A stretch of DNA of 64,000 bases. Source: Cunninghamia lanceolata (lineage: Eukaryota > Streptophyta > Pinopsida > Cupressales > Cupressaceae). The notes under the pieces are model-generated. The model was not told where the DNA came from, searched no databases, and was given only the letters and a program-made list of their open reading frames with translations. The stretch lies in NCBI GenBank assembly GCA_027924645.1, contig BSBN01000252.1, forward strand, positions 5,022,001-5,086,000, written 5' to 3'. Positions 34,019 to 46,654 of this stretch are shown here, in pieces. The first letter of the stretch is position 1. Each line of letters opens with the position of its first letter. A program made the position numbers and the translations under genes.

Positions 34019-35476
34019 CTATATGTCTGCGATCTCCATCTTGAAAAATTCAGAAATTTTGTTCAATTTTCTTCGGAGTTGTTTGAGGTCTGTTTGTAAC
34101 CGAGCATTTTGTATCTGCAACTCCTCCTTTTCTTCCAAGGCTGATGACTTTTCACTTTCTAGGTTTATCTTCTGAACTTCCCACATGGACTTTTCAGTTT
34201 GTAACCGAGCATTTTGTATCTGCAGCTCCTCCTTTTCTTTCTGCAACTCCTCCTTTTCTTCCAAGGCCAATGACTTTTCACTTTCTAGGTTTATCTTCTG
34301 AGCTTCCCACATGGACTTTTCCCTCAATAATGTGGAGAGATCAGTCTGGACGCAGTCAAGTTCTTTATCCTTTTGCCCCTGCTGCTCCTTATTAGACTGC
34401 ATAATACACAGATCTGTGGGCGCCTCACCACTCTCGAGAAGCTGTGAAGAAGAAGCCAACTTATTATTCCCGTTTTCCTCCACACCAACTGTAGCATTTG
34501 GCAGCATTTCGAGCACGTTGGGTGTTTCATTAGCGCAAGCTTCTAGCCTGGCTTTCTTATCTGTGTACCGCACATAAGCAGGATCCATCGTCCTCTTTTT
34601 TCCTGTTGGATTTTGTACAGTTTCTGTCTCGTCTTTTTCCTCTGAGCGACTTCCACCACGGACCCTGTGTCCATGCTCTCTCATAATTTTATGTACTATA
34701 TATGAGATCCCCACACTAGCTAATTTTTTCTCCTCTTTACTCCTCCCAACATCCCTTTCCCAGATGTCATATACATTGATCTCTGGATCTCCATGGCCAA
34801 TAACACTGCGAGGAATCAAGTCTTCGGCGAATGCTTTGAATGCGATATACTGGAGAATAGTGGAATAATTAAACGATTTCGTGCGCTTCTTGAGGACAGA
34901 TTTAATCTGCCCCAACATCCTTTCCTTAACAAATTTACACCAATTAAAGCAGACCCCCTGAGAAACCTCAATGGCAGTCTCGACATACTTTAACGGGATA
35001 TAGCCCGGTCTATTAACCCCCAACAGCTTGTAAACCAAGAACATACAAGCAAACTGCAAAACTGGGTCAATGATTAAATCTATTCTAATCTCAGCCGTTT
35101 TAGATCTAATCTCACCCGTTTCAGATCTAGTAAGACGCCTTGTCATTTCAACGCGATTGTAACCTTTTGAGGGGGAGACATCCTTACCTGAACTTGGAAG
35201 ACCCGTAGCTTGTCGAATTTGGTCTTCTGTAATCTGCATTCGGCTTTCTCCGACTGTCAATTCTCCGTCGACCATGAAATTGAGGAGCGCCCCGCAGAGA
35301 ACAGTGTCCTTTCGGTAGGTGACAGCCTTCAAAAATGAAAGAATACCCGCTTTCGCAAGAATGGATTGTTGGGAAGGGTTTAAATTTTCCTCCCACATAG
35401 TACACAGACTTTCTGAACTCATCTCGTAGAGTTTCACACTGCGCCACCGGATCTTGCCCTGCTGCTGCTCGCCCAT
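34019..35476 (-). CDS. Uncharacterised coiled-coil protein, 485 aa, intact
   Basis: One uninterrupted frame runs from MGEQQQGKIRWRSVKLYEMS to MEIADI. I do not recognise the family. Residues 1-270 look globular and helical, with a tryptophan near the start, the motif ITEDQIRQATGLPSSGK near residue 85, and hydrophobic helices (LQFACMFLVYKLLGVNRPGY, then FNYSTILQYIAFKAF). Residues about 285-320 are basic and could act as a nuclear signal (GKKRTMD, KKARLEA). Residues about 365-485 are a long coiled coil built from repeated units of about 35 residues (EKSMWEAQKINLESEK, ALEEKEELQ). There are no introns and no signal peptide or membrane anchor. It may be a host gene, or the ORF of a transposon of which no other part is recognised. 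Function unknown. Confidence 0.75.
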   Translation of the reverse strand: MGEQQQGKIRWRSVKLYEMSSESLCTMWEENLNPSQQSILAKAGILSFLKAVTYRKDTVLCGALLNFMVDGELTVGESRMQITEDQIRQATGLPSSGKDVSPSKGYNRVEMTRRLTRSETGEIRSKTAEIRIDLIIDPVLQFACMFLVYKLLGVNRPGYIPLKYVETAIEVSQGVCFNWCKFVKERMLGQIKSVLKKRTKSFNYSTILQYIAFKAFAEDLIPRSVIGHGDPEINVYDIWERDVGRSKEEKKLASVGISYIVHKIMREHGHRVRGGSRSEEKDETETVQNPTGKKRTMDPAYVRYTDKKARLEACANETPNVLEMLPNATVGVEENGNNKLASSSQLLESGEAPTDLCIMQSNKEQQGQKDKELDCVQTDLSTLLREKSMWEAQKINLESEKSLALEEKEELQKEKEELQIQNARLQTEKSMWEVQKINLESEKSSALEEKEELQIQNARLQTDLKQLRRKLNKISEFFKMEIADI

Positions 35477-35566
35477 TTTTTCGGCTAACTCTTCTACTTG
35501 CGGAGACGCAATTTTTTTTACTTGTACACAAATGGATGGATTGTTTACGACCTTGACTGATACTGA

Positions 35567-35575
35567 TATATATAG
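35567..35575 (-). promoter_or_regulatory. Putative TATA box of the intact gene
   Basis: CTATATATA on the minus strand lies about 91 bp upstream of the ATG, conserved with copy 1. Confidence 0.45.
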
Positions 35576-35639
35576 GAATGTTGGTGTGCAATGATAATCG
35601 TGCTGCTTCCACCTATAAAAAACAAGAGAAAACTAGTGG

Positions 35640-37852
35640 CCGCATTGGAGTTTTTGTCACTGATGATTTAAGATATTAATTACTAGTATATCTATACTTC
35701 AAAAATTATCTAAAAATACCGAAGGTATCCTTATGGAGGTGGTTATTTTTATATAGGTTTAGCAATAAAAGCAATGTAGTAGAGATAATAAAATTTTAAA
35801 TAAAATAATTCTTGAATGAAAACCTAACAAATTATTTACTTTCATATGTTTACTTATTTTTTCATAAGAATTTATTAATTTAAATTAAATTACTTATTAA
35901 ATTATTGTAAAAATAATATTTTAATTTAAAACTAATTTGTAACAAAGAAAATACTATCCTTTTTGTCACCACAACTTTAATTTATTTTCCTACTTTTCTC
36001 ACATCACTCTATATTCTTTTCATCCTTTATAAAATATATAATTAATAAAATTATTAATTTCATAAAATAGTCAAAACTAATAAATTAATAACATTAATGT
36101 TTATATAAATATAATTAATAAAATCCTATTATTATTTACTTAAGAGTTATTTTATTTAATTTACTTTAAGTTATTTTACTTTAGAACAATTTAAGAATTA
36201 TTTTATAATTTCATTTTTTTAAATATATATGTCGGTTATATTTTTGTTAAGACACTCACACCATTAAACTTCACCCTTTCTGCCACTGTTTGTATGCCTC
36301 TCACTTTAACAAATTTATTTTAATTATTTAAGAGTTACCTTTATATATTTGTATATGTAAAAGGGGTTCCTATATATACCACTTTTCATATAAATTTATT
36401 TTAATTACTAATTTATTTTAATTATTTAAGAGTTACCTTTTTATATTTGTATATGTAAAAGGGGTTCCCATATATACCCCTTTTCATATATATTTATTTT
36501 AATTACTATAATATCTATCTTTAGAAAAATCTGTCTAAAATATGTCCAGAAATATCCTTCCCAAGAGACCTATTCAACTTATTTAACCACAAAGTATATA
36601 TATTTGTTTTATAATATATTATATTATATTTATATTTAATAGTTTATATTGTGCAAAAAACAAAACGAAAGAATATAAATTTGATGATTATATAGTAAAC
36701 TATATAAAATATAATGCACTTATCTTTCAAATAAATAGTGGGCTATTTTTTTTGTTTGATTTGATAAAACATATTTTAGATAGATTTTTCGAAAGATAGG
36801 TATGCTAGTATAATATATAGTTATGTAGTTCAATGAATAAAAATAAAATATAAGTGAGTTTAATGTGTTTTTATCCTTTTATTTAATAATAACCCCTAGA
36901 ATTTCATTTTTTATTACATGTTTGCCTAGGGTTTGATTTACTAATATTTCATTAAATAAATATTATAAAATAACTCTACAGTAAATAAAACAACATATTA
37001 ATATCCTTTAATATGTTTTTATCCTTTTATTTCATCTTGAGCCTAAGGGTTTGATATTTCATTGTTCAAAAATAAAAGAATATAGAAATTGTTAACAATA
37101 TAATAAAATCTATAAAATATAATGCACTTTTTATTCAAATAACTTTTATGTTTCTCCACTATACTTTTTTTAGTATTTACCTTTATCTATCTAGACTAAA
37201 CCATCAAAAGAGAAAATTAATTTCATATTAAACAAATTTTAATTTTTCCTAAGTTTACATGAGAAAATTTTAACAAAAACTACTAGGAAAACTATTTATG
37301 TGTGTTTTAATATTTCCTAAGTTTACATGAGAAAATTTTAGCAAAATCTATTGGGAAAACCATATATTTGTGTTGTGATTGGCTCAAAATTTCAACTGTT
37401 AAGCATGAATTTTGTGCAAATTCTATATTGAGTAAAACAAACAAACTAAATTTTAACTGGCTAAATTCTTGAATTTTGGTTCTTTAAAAAAATAATTTTT
37501 TTAATGTTGAACAAATATTTGACTGGCTAAATTCTTGAATTTTGGTTCTTAAACAAAATATTTTTTTTAATGTTAAACAAATAATATTTTTTTCTTTACC
37601 TCTACGTAAATATTATAACATAAATTCTAATATGTGTGTGTGTGTGTTTTTATTTAATTATTTTTGACATTTTGACATTACAACATTATTTAAAACAAAT
37701 TGTTATGAATAGAGAAGGTGTAGAAGCATGATAGACTTTGTGAGTTCTTATATGCTTGTTTACTGCTACTATTTAACTTTTTTTGTTTATGATATTATTT
37801 AACTTCGTGTTTAATTAATAAATTATGATTGTTTAATTTTTAAAATATTGAT
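35640..37852. other. AT-rich non-coding DNA of copy 2
   Basis: It corresponds to 2330-5835 without the hammerhead insertion. It includes the tandem pair near 36328-36500 and a 66-bp tandem duplication (37456-37521, 37522-37587). No gene is seen. Confidence 0.6.
37456..37587. repeat. 66-bp tandem duplication private to copy 2
   Basis: The unit actggctaaattcttgaatt starts at 37456 and 37522. Copy 1 has a single unit near 5510. Confidence 0.8.
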
Positions 37853-40525
37853 TGTAGAAAACCAAGATCATGGAAAAGATTAATAAGCACATGAATTGCA
37901 ATGGAATCTACTAGTTTGTATTATTAAATGAGGTGAGTATAAATAGAAAATTGTAGGTACCTGAATCTCCATAGAAAGATGATAGGACTCCTCGTCATGG
38001 AGTTGTGGAGAGTAACCTCCCACAAGCATAGCATGAGGTGTCGATGCAATTCAACACCTCTCAAAATGTCTCAACTACTTTGACAAGTTCAAAAGAACAA
38101 GTGTCAATACACCTAGGTATTATTAATTACATATGTGTACACCTATAGATTAAAGGTATACACCAACACCACCCTTGAAGCATAGCTTAGGTGAGTATTA
38201 TGAAAAATTCATCCTAGCTATAAGCCTGGTGAGGTACCCATGTATAACACAAAAGAAAAATGAGTCCTGACCATGAAGCCTGATAAGGTACTCAAGTACA
38301 ATGCAAACTCTCTAAAAATCATAGTAAGATAAAAAAACTTAGTGGGAAAAAACTATCCTCCAAAAAGAGAGTAAAATGAAAGATTAGAAAGCCCCCCCAA
38401 AGATGATGCTAATGTTGATGTAGTAATGAAGAACTCCAGGAGCATGAAATAGTTCTAAATCCTACCCTTCCCTTACTTCTAAGAGAAATTAGAAAACTAA
38501 TTAGAATTTGTGGTGTGTAAGGAATTCAATTTTGAAAAAATATAAGGTCTTGAAAAAAGGATGTGCATTAATGGCACATACGAATGACAAGAGATTCTAA
38601 AAGATTCATTGTTGTGATTGTTAAACCCCCCCCATTACACTTTACATATCAGTGTGAGTACAATTTTCCCAATTTCCCTTTATGTGATACACACATTCAA
38701 CTATATGACAGTTTATGAGTGCATTTACAACATATATGCTTTTTTGGAGTTCAACAACCTACTATACAAAACCAACTAAGCTGAGATGAGAAGTAAGACT
38801 AGGCTCTGAAGTTGCTACTATAGTGTCCTCTTCATTTGAAGTAAAGTGCAAAAAAAATGAAGCTACAATCGATGTGGCAAATCTTCGCTACTGTGACATT
38901 GTTTTGACTTTGTGATTCTCGAATTAGGGTTGTTATGGCAGTGAACTCATTTATTTTATTGAAACCAGTGAATTGATACATAGATGATGAATCCTATATA
39001 ATTTGGGAATGGAAAGCACATTGTGTACATATCCATTACCTAATTTTATAGTTCCCTTATCACAAACATTATAGTAGATATCATCTATCAGTATTTTGAA
39101 GGTGTTGCATAGAAGAATTATCACAAACACCTCTTTGTAGGGTGACATGTTTAATTGCACATGAACTGAGAATCCATTTGTTGACTTCAAATTTTGAAGG
39201 TGCCATGGATTTATCTTTTTACCTTTATGAACATGTGTTCCCCAATTTTACAAATTGAATCCCTAATTGAACTTTTTGTAAAGTGGTACTTTATAAGTTG
39301 AGTGTGTGATTACTCTTGCTTAATTCCCCCCTCAAAGTGAACACTTTATAAAGTATTGCCTTGTAAAAAATGAACACACAAGACCCCCCCTTAATTATGT
39401 GTTCCCCCCTAAATTTGGCACTTTATAGAAGGAGTGTTTTAGGTCACCTAAAAGATCATAAACATGAACTTTATAATTTCAGTGCAATTTTATGCTTGTT
39501 GGATCTGTGATGAAAAACATTCACTTTTGTAAAAAGAAGCACTCAATTCTAAGTTGATTTGCAAAAGTTAATGAAGTTGTAAGATTGGTGCAATTACAAA
39601 AAAACTTCTTTGAGCAAAAGGAATTTACATGCAAAATTTGTGAGTGAGAAACAAAATTTAGGAGGAAAAATAATCCCCCTTGGGCTATGCATGACCAAGG
39701 GCTAAACTTTTCAAATGGTCTCCCCTCTGCCTTGCTGACATCACCCCCTAGTTTCTTACCTCAACAATTTCACCTCTTTTTTAGATGAATAGCGACCACA
39801 TTTACTGTAAACAAGTTGATGACCATCTCTCTTTATGGTGGCAAACAATGCAAAAGCAGACTGAGTAAAGAGGTGGTGTTGTGGGGCATTTGACAAGGCC
39901 CTTGTGAGGGTGTTCATAGGCGTAGGTGAAGACACCTTTTACTAGCTCAAGTCAACATGTCTAGCATGCAAAATGGGATACTAGGATGTGGTGGAGCAAC
40001 CTTCACCAAGGGAAAAGTGGCATTCAGATGGGGCCATGGGTTGGCCTTTTTGTTGACCCCAGTTCCAATGTAGGTGTTGGGCCTTTTCAACAATCAAACC
40101 AAACATAAAACAATGCCTCACAGTATGAAGCTTGGCGTGAATGGGGGTAAGTAGTACAACAAGCAAATTACAACTTGAAAACTAATCCACAAAGCTCTAA
40201 TACCATGTAGAAAACCAAGATCATGAAAAAGATTAACAAACACATGAATTGTAACATTAGGAATCGACCAATTTATATTATCAAATGAGGCAAGTATAAA
40301 TAGAGAAGTGTAGGTACCCGAATCTACATGAAAAGAGGATAGGACTCCTTGAAATGGAGTTGTGACGAGTAACCTCCCACAAACATAGTGTGAGGTGTCA
40401 ATGCAAGTCGACACCTCTCAAAATATCTCAACTACTTTGACAAGTTCAAAAGAACATGTGTCAATACACCTAAGTATGATTAATTACAAATGTGTATGCC
40501 TATAGATTAAAGGTATATACCAACA
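37853..40525 (-). mobile_element. Gutted copia-type LTR element (copy 2)
   Basis: LTRs are at 37853-38168 and about 40206-40525, with the Met-tRNA primer site at 40194-40205 on the minus strand. TTGAT lies on both sides (37848-37852 and 40526-40530), a perfect target-site duplication. The internal protease remnant is at 38951-39190 (YKEVFV, then GTIKLGNGYVHNVLSIPKL) and is more decayed than in copy 1. Confidence 0.85.
38951..39190 (-). pseudogene. Copia protease-region remnant, copy 2
   Basis: Homologous to 6811-7188. The start of the protease (the W-I-L segment) falls in another frame and the catalytic motif is gone. Confidence 0.65.
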
Positions 40526-41751
40526 TTGATTATACTTGAATAAATAGAATTATCATTATAATGTATTCATATTTATGTTATATTATTGTAAAATGAAATA
40601 TTGATATATTGATGTAACCAAACTTCACAGATTATATCTAGATACTAGAACTATTTTTAAATTATCCTTCTCATTCCATTCCATCATCCTCCAACTAAAA
40701 GTAAATACCAAATTTTTTTAAAAAATGAAAATTACCTTTTTGCAATATTTTAGCAACTTTCTAAAATTGCCATTTTTGGTAACTTCGCATCATATCCATC
40801 ATCATGAAAATTACCAATTATTTAAAACTAACTAAAAGAGGAATAATTGTCAACCTTATAATCTAATTGCATGTAAAGTTCAAAAATAATTAGAAAAAAC
40901 AACTTGGAAAAATCTTAAAAAATCATGGAAAAATCTCAAAAATTCATTAAGACCTCATTTTGAGGCCCTGCATGATAGAAAAAGGTCCTAAAAAAGTGTC
41001 AAAATGGCAACCTACAAAACTTTCTAGTTTCAATGGGATTTTCAATCAACTCCTTAAGAAGCATCTACCCACCAAATTTCAGCTCAAACCAATCCTGGGT
41101 CAAAAGTTATGACCTTTGGAAGTTTCTGCATCATATATATTTGTGTCAGATCACAATAATATAAAGTAGTAAATTCTATAATAAATGAAAAAGAGAATAA
41201 GAATTGGCAATATTAGACTAAATTTCAGATTTTCTACATTCTAATTTCAACTACAAAATGTATACTATTATTACGACACTACAAGTTGGCCACTATGTGG
41301 CACTTGTTTCATATTGACCCTTAGGGTTTGATATTTCATAAAATATAAAATATAATGCACTTATTATTCAAATAACTTGTGTGTTTCTCCACTATACTTT
41401 ACTCCTTCTTTATTTTAAAACCATGATAAAATATAGTTATAGGATAGTATTTTACAACACTATATTAAACCCTAATAAAATATAGTTATAAAATATTATT
41501 TTACGACACTATATTTTTATAAAATAGTAATGAAAAATCTAATAATTAAATTTCATTGTATAGAAAACAAAATAAACCATAATAAAATATAATTATAAAA
41601 TATTATTACACAGAGTTATACTTGATAGTGTACATTAAAACTAAAAAGAGCCAACATAGTATTTTTAAAATTATGAAGTGTTTTAAATCTAAAATATAAC
41701 CAACATACTTTTATTAAATGAATGTAACTAAAAATTATAAAGTAACTAATT

Positions 41752-44179
41752 TATTTTTTATTTATTTTAAAAGGGGGTAAAAATTTATCAATAAAAAAGA
41801 TAACAACAAAGATCAAAGTTTACCAAAATCCACACAACCAACTGGAGGGCCAGAGAAACCCAACAAGCAAATATCTAGACCCAACACAACTAGAGAGAGT
41901 CCCACCAAACAAAAGCCCTAAATGAGACCTCCATTTACCAATCCATATCTTCTAGAATCAACTTATCTAACAATTGAGAATGATCTAGGGTTAGATGCTC
42001 CCAGTCTCCCACATTCCAATCACCCATTTTCTTTGAAGCCCATTTAGCTAGACAATCAAACACCTTATTCCATTCCTTAGGAATGTGAACAAAAGAAATA
42101 TACTCCAATGAATTACTCAGACAAAGAATCTACCTAACCATTGAAGCTAGCTTACCAATTCACCCCATCAATTTTTTTCCCTTTTATTATATTCATCACA
42201 ATATGATAATCTGCCTCACAGATATCCTTGTTCTAGCCAAGAGCACACCCCCATTCCAAAGCATAAAAAATAGCAAGGACTTTAATCCAATTATTAGTTT
42301 GAAATCCATTATAAATGGAAAAAGAAGAACAGTACATCACAAGAGCTATCCCTTCAAACTTCCCCAATCCCAGCATGCCTAAGATTTTCCATGAAGGGCC
42401 CATTAGTATTGATCTTTAAGACACCTGCAAGTGAAGGAGACTAGAAACCATCTCTTTGAGTCTTCTTAATAGGGTGCTGACATCCCTTTGATAAAGAAGA
42501 CTTCACACTACTTTCTAGTAATCTCAAACTCTACATCACCACTAGATCACGTGGATCTAGAGGAATAGAAAGATCACATCTAGCAATAAGGTTTCCTGGA
42601 AAATATAAATAATCCTCTATCAGACTTCCTGGACCACCAATCTCTTGCCCTAAAAAATTTATGATTCCTTTCGAATCAAATTTTCCATAAGATGCATGAG
42701 GGGCCAATTTCTCAAGCTACCCAAAGGAAGAAGGCCTTAGTTGGGGGTCTCCCCATACATCTCCAAAATTCAACCAATGAGGAAGCATGAACATGTGACT
42801 ATTTCTAAGCCCCCACCAAAAGTTCCAAATCACCCTAGTAAAGGAATATTGGAAAAAATGAGAAGAATATTCCTCATTGTTACCATAGAGGACACAAATA
42901 GATGGACCCTAAAATCCTCTCTTCTGCAAATTTTTCAACATGAGGCACCTATCTCGAGCCACTAGCCAAACGGAAAAGTTGCATTTAGGCCAAGTGAAAT
43001 TATTCCACACATTCCTTCACCAAGGAATGCCAATTCCCCATACTTCTATCTATCCAACTCCAAATAACCTGAAATGACTGAATACAATCTCTTAGGATTA
43101 GGGATTCAAGCTAGGACATCCTTCTCCATCAAGGAACTACAAGATCTTCCAACAAGAATTTGAGCTAGCTCTACACGATCCTTAGCCAAGCCTCCCTATG
43201 GCCACTAATGGGGGAACTTCCATCTAAACACCTTAACTTGACCCAAGAATTGAAAATATTTGAAGGCCTTAACCTGAGTCTAGCTAGCATCAAGGAAACT
43301 AGAGCATAGGAAATGTAAGTGTGAATACATGGACATGATGGGAGGATATCTGTCCCAAGAATCAAACTAGAAAAGCACTTTGGAACCTCTATTACAAATC
43401 CAAAACAACCCCTGATTAATAAGATTGGCACCCCTTTTAAGAGTTTCCCAGATCACAGAACCCTTACCAGCAATACAGAATCTTGGAACATCTCCACTCT
43501 ACACTCCTCCTAGGTTCTTCGAGGTGAGGATCTTGGCCCAAGGGTGATCCTGATTAATACACCATCTTCATTAGAGCTTAGCTGCTAGAGCATGGCCATT
43601 GAGACTAGCTTGCTGGAGACCAAGCCCACCCTCCTGGATTGGTCTACAAATAGAATCCCACTGACCAAGACTCTACTTTCTTGATTCCAGATTACCAGCC
43701 TATAAGAAATATTTTGAAAGAGCATCAAATTCCTTAATAAATATAGAAGGGGCAACCTGAACAAAGCACCTATATATGGGAAGAGATTGGACTACATACT
43801 TCAATAACACCACTCTCCTAGTAGAAGAAAGCCACCTAAAGGTCCAGTGACTGACTCACCTCTAAAACTTATCTTGCACATTTTGCCAAGTCCCTCTGGG
43901 TAGAGGTCCATCAAAAAGGGGAATGCCAAGGTAAACAAAAGGAAAAGATCCAACCTAAAATCTTAGGATCTGAGAAATAGATGAGGGGTATTGAAGAAGA
44001 AGAATTGGCTAAGCCCATCAAAGCAATGTCAACAACAAATTTTAAATGGGAATGAGGAGGAATACAATTACCCTAGATCCATCCTTGAATCCATCCTTGT
44101 CACACATAAGAACTCATATCCCTTCACAATCCTTCTGCCATCAGAATAAACAAATAGGGGGACAAAGGGTCACCTTGCC
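41752..44179 (-). mobile_element. L1-type LINE, 5' part cut off by an LTR element
   Basis: On the minus strand from 44178, the frame starts within the RT at QGDPLSPYLFILMAEGL, then reads HSHLKFVVDIALMGLA, where the active-site F-x-D-D is F-V-V-D (one Asp lost). It goes on to a zf-RVT region (43431-43171) and an RNase H (about 42450-42000, starting VLKINT.GPF). The 3' end at 41752 is an A/T-rich tail (on the minus strand, aaaataaataaaaaataaa). The right edge is exactly where the LTR starting tgtcacacccc begins, so the missing upstream half should lie beyond that element, outside the window. Confidence 0.8.
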
Positions 44180-45852
44180 TGTCACACCCCATTTTTAAAC
44201 TTACTTATCATTTTATTTCAAGAGGACAAATAGTTAATCAGTGAAATTAATATAAAGAAAGTAATGTTGTGTTATCTAATATAGAATGCATTAATTTATA
44301 TTACCTTATTTGCAAACAATAAGTGTCTATGACCTTATTAATTTGTGTGAAATTTAATCATTTGATGGACTAACTACCGCTATGTGACTGAGGTGGATGT
44401 AGGAACAATGTCTTTCCCTCTAACATGAGGAGAGAGAGTATCACCATGGAGAGGGTACTAGATTGTGTGAATATAATGATCCTTGTGCTATCTGGAAACA
44501 CACAGACACACTCACATTAGAGGTTAAGTTAATATTGAATCAAGTCTTTTTCTATTTGTGGATTAGTCATGTTGAATGTTGTGATCTTTTCACACTAAAC
44601 TAATAATATTGTCTTCTTGTCAATGGCCTAGTCTTTTTCATCAACAATTAGAAAGTTTGTATACATCTATAAGTGTATTTAGTTGACATGAGTAATCGAC
44701 CAAATAAGTTGAACCTTACCATCAAAATCAAAGTCAGTTTTGCTAAGCTTCAATATCAATAATTGTGCCCATAAATAGCATAATTGAAGCATTCAAAAGA
44801 ATGCAATAGTGGCATTTAAATAATACGTATATTATTGTTTATATTCTTATTTATTTAATAATTTTGATGTGTTTAAATTTAAAAATTTAGTATAAAGTTA
44901 AGATGGTTATGTTTTGAAAGACTACCATCATACTCTCCCCTAAATGCTAGGAGGAGTGGGAGGGAGAAATAGCTCCATAACTCCTACTTTTGAGCTCTCA
45001 AGATCGTTCATGGCTGAGAGAAGGTAGGGAATAGATAATGCAACTATTATGTTTGTAACTTGTATGGAGCATATTTTAATAGTAAAGATTAGAGAGAAAA
45101 GGATAACTCTTTCATATCAGTAGATTAGAGATGATAAGAGGAGATCAAAGAATGTATATCGACTGCATAATAAGTGATAGGTATGTCAATAATAGTATTG
45201 GTCAAATGATGATGAATTTATTCTATGTATTTGTATATTGTATTTGTGTATGTCAAGAGGTCACAGACATTAAAGGAAATAATGATAATTCTATGGAAAA
45301 ATGAAGCCTTTGTACATATTAACAAGTAATGATATTAGGAAGAGGATACCATTGGTATGGCATTCCATTGAGGATATGTGTCTATAGTATGTTGTTCTAG
45401 CAGAGTATAATGAATATAAATAATAGTCTTTTTTATTAGAATCAACCTGTAGATTGATAAGAATATATGAGTTAAAAAGCCGATTGGTAGTTATGTTAAA
45501 CCTATTCTTTATTGTCTTTTGATACAAGGTTTCATTAATAGGAAGCCATATCCATATAAACATTATGGACATAGATGCAAATCTAATAGGCACGAATCTT
45601 GTAAAAAGAAATTTAAAATGTAAATGAAGCCTATGTTTAGTCTAAGAAATAAAATCATGGCTAGTCATTTAAACTTGAAGATATCCATGTTCTTTTATGA
45701 GTGATACTATAAGTGGGATATTATTTATGTATATGTGTTATATGAATATTGGATATAAACTAATATAAGATTGAATGGCTTGGTGTGGTTGAATACACAA
45801 GGTCAACTAATTATAAACATTTTAAACCTATCTAGTTAAGGAATGAAAATTT

Positions 45853-45993
45853 TTAGCCAGTCTAGAATAGATCGAGATCTCATATTAGCCTAGACAAGAC
45901 CGACAACTCATATTAGTCTAGAAAAGATCAAGAGCTTAACTAGCCTAAAATAGACTATGAAGTGTAGTTAGTCTTGAATAGACTGAGGCTCAT
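45853..45993. repeat. Degenerate tandem of about 30 bp within the long LTR
   Basis: About five units carry the theme agtctagaatagat followed by gag and ctcatat, each differing by several bases. Confidence 0.6.
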
Positions 45994-46654
45994 ATGTGTT
46001 AGACATCTTAATATCTTTATAAAGGAGTTAATTAGTTTTATGTTTTGAAGGAATCATTACTCTATGTTTATTAGTAAAGCTTGTAGTTTATGGAAGACCA
46101 ATGATTTGATTATTAGACTTTAACTTGAAAAGATTCCATAATTAGGTGATATGCACAAGAATCTATTATACTTATAATGTAAAACATATGTGTTATCACT
46201 TTTACGTTCTTGGAGTAATTGAGAGTTCTCATACACTACTTTTATTCTGGTTAAGAGGAAACCATTATTTTATCTTAATATGGTGATATTATATGTTTAC
46301 TTTGATAGTAAATAGTCAAATATATTTTCATAGACTAAGCCAGACATATCTTAGTGGTGAGAGTCTTAGAAATCTATAGAAATCAAATGTATTGACTATT
46401 TGACATAATCGAGTATGTATTGAGAATGTATGTTTAGATCATGAAAATGAGTTGAGCAATTGTTGAGTGGATGATAGGTCATCATAGACCTGTGATGGCA
46501 AGGATGAAAAGAGGGACTCAATGTATGTTTCATAACTCACCTAAGCTCTCACCCTATACTTTTCTAGTTGACTATTAGATAAGGGAATATTGTATGTCTT
46601 TAAGACTGATTTTGTATAAACAAGTCAAAGAGTATTGTCATATATATGCAATAT

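Larger units (their letters stand above)
33331..41751. repeat. Segmental duplication, copy 2
   Basis: Same orientation as copy 1, offset about 33.3 kb at the gene and 32.0 kb at the right end because of indels. It has the intact gene, the empty site of the hammerhead element, and a private 66-bp tandem duplication. The match ends at 41751, where a LINE tail begins, so the true right boundary is unknown. Confidence 0.9.
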
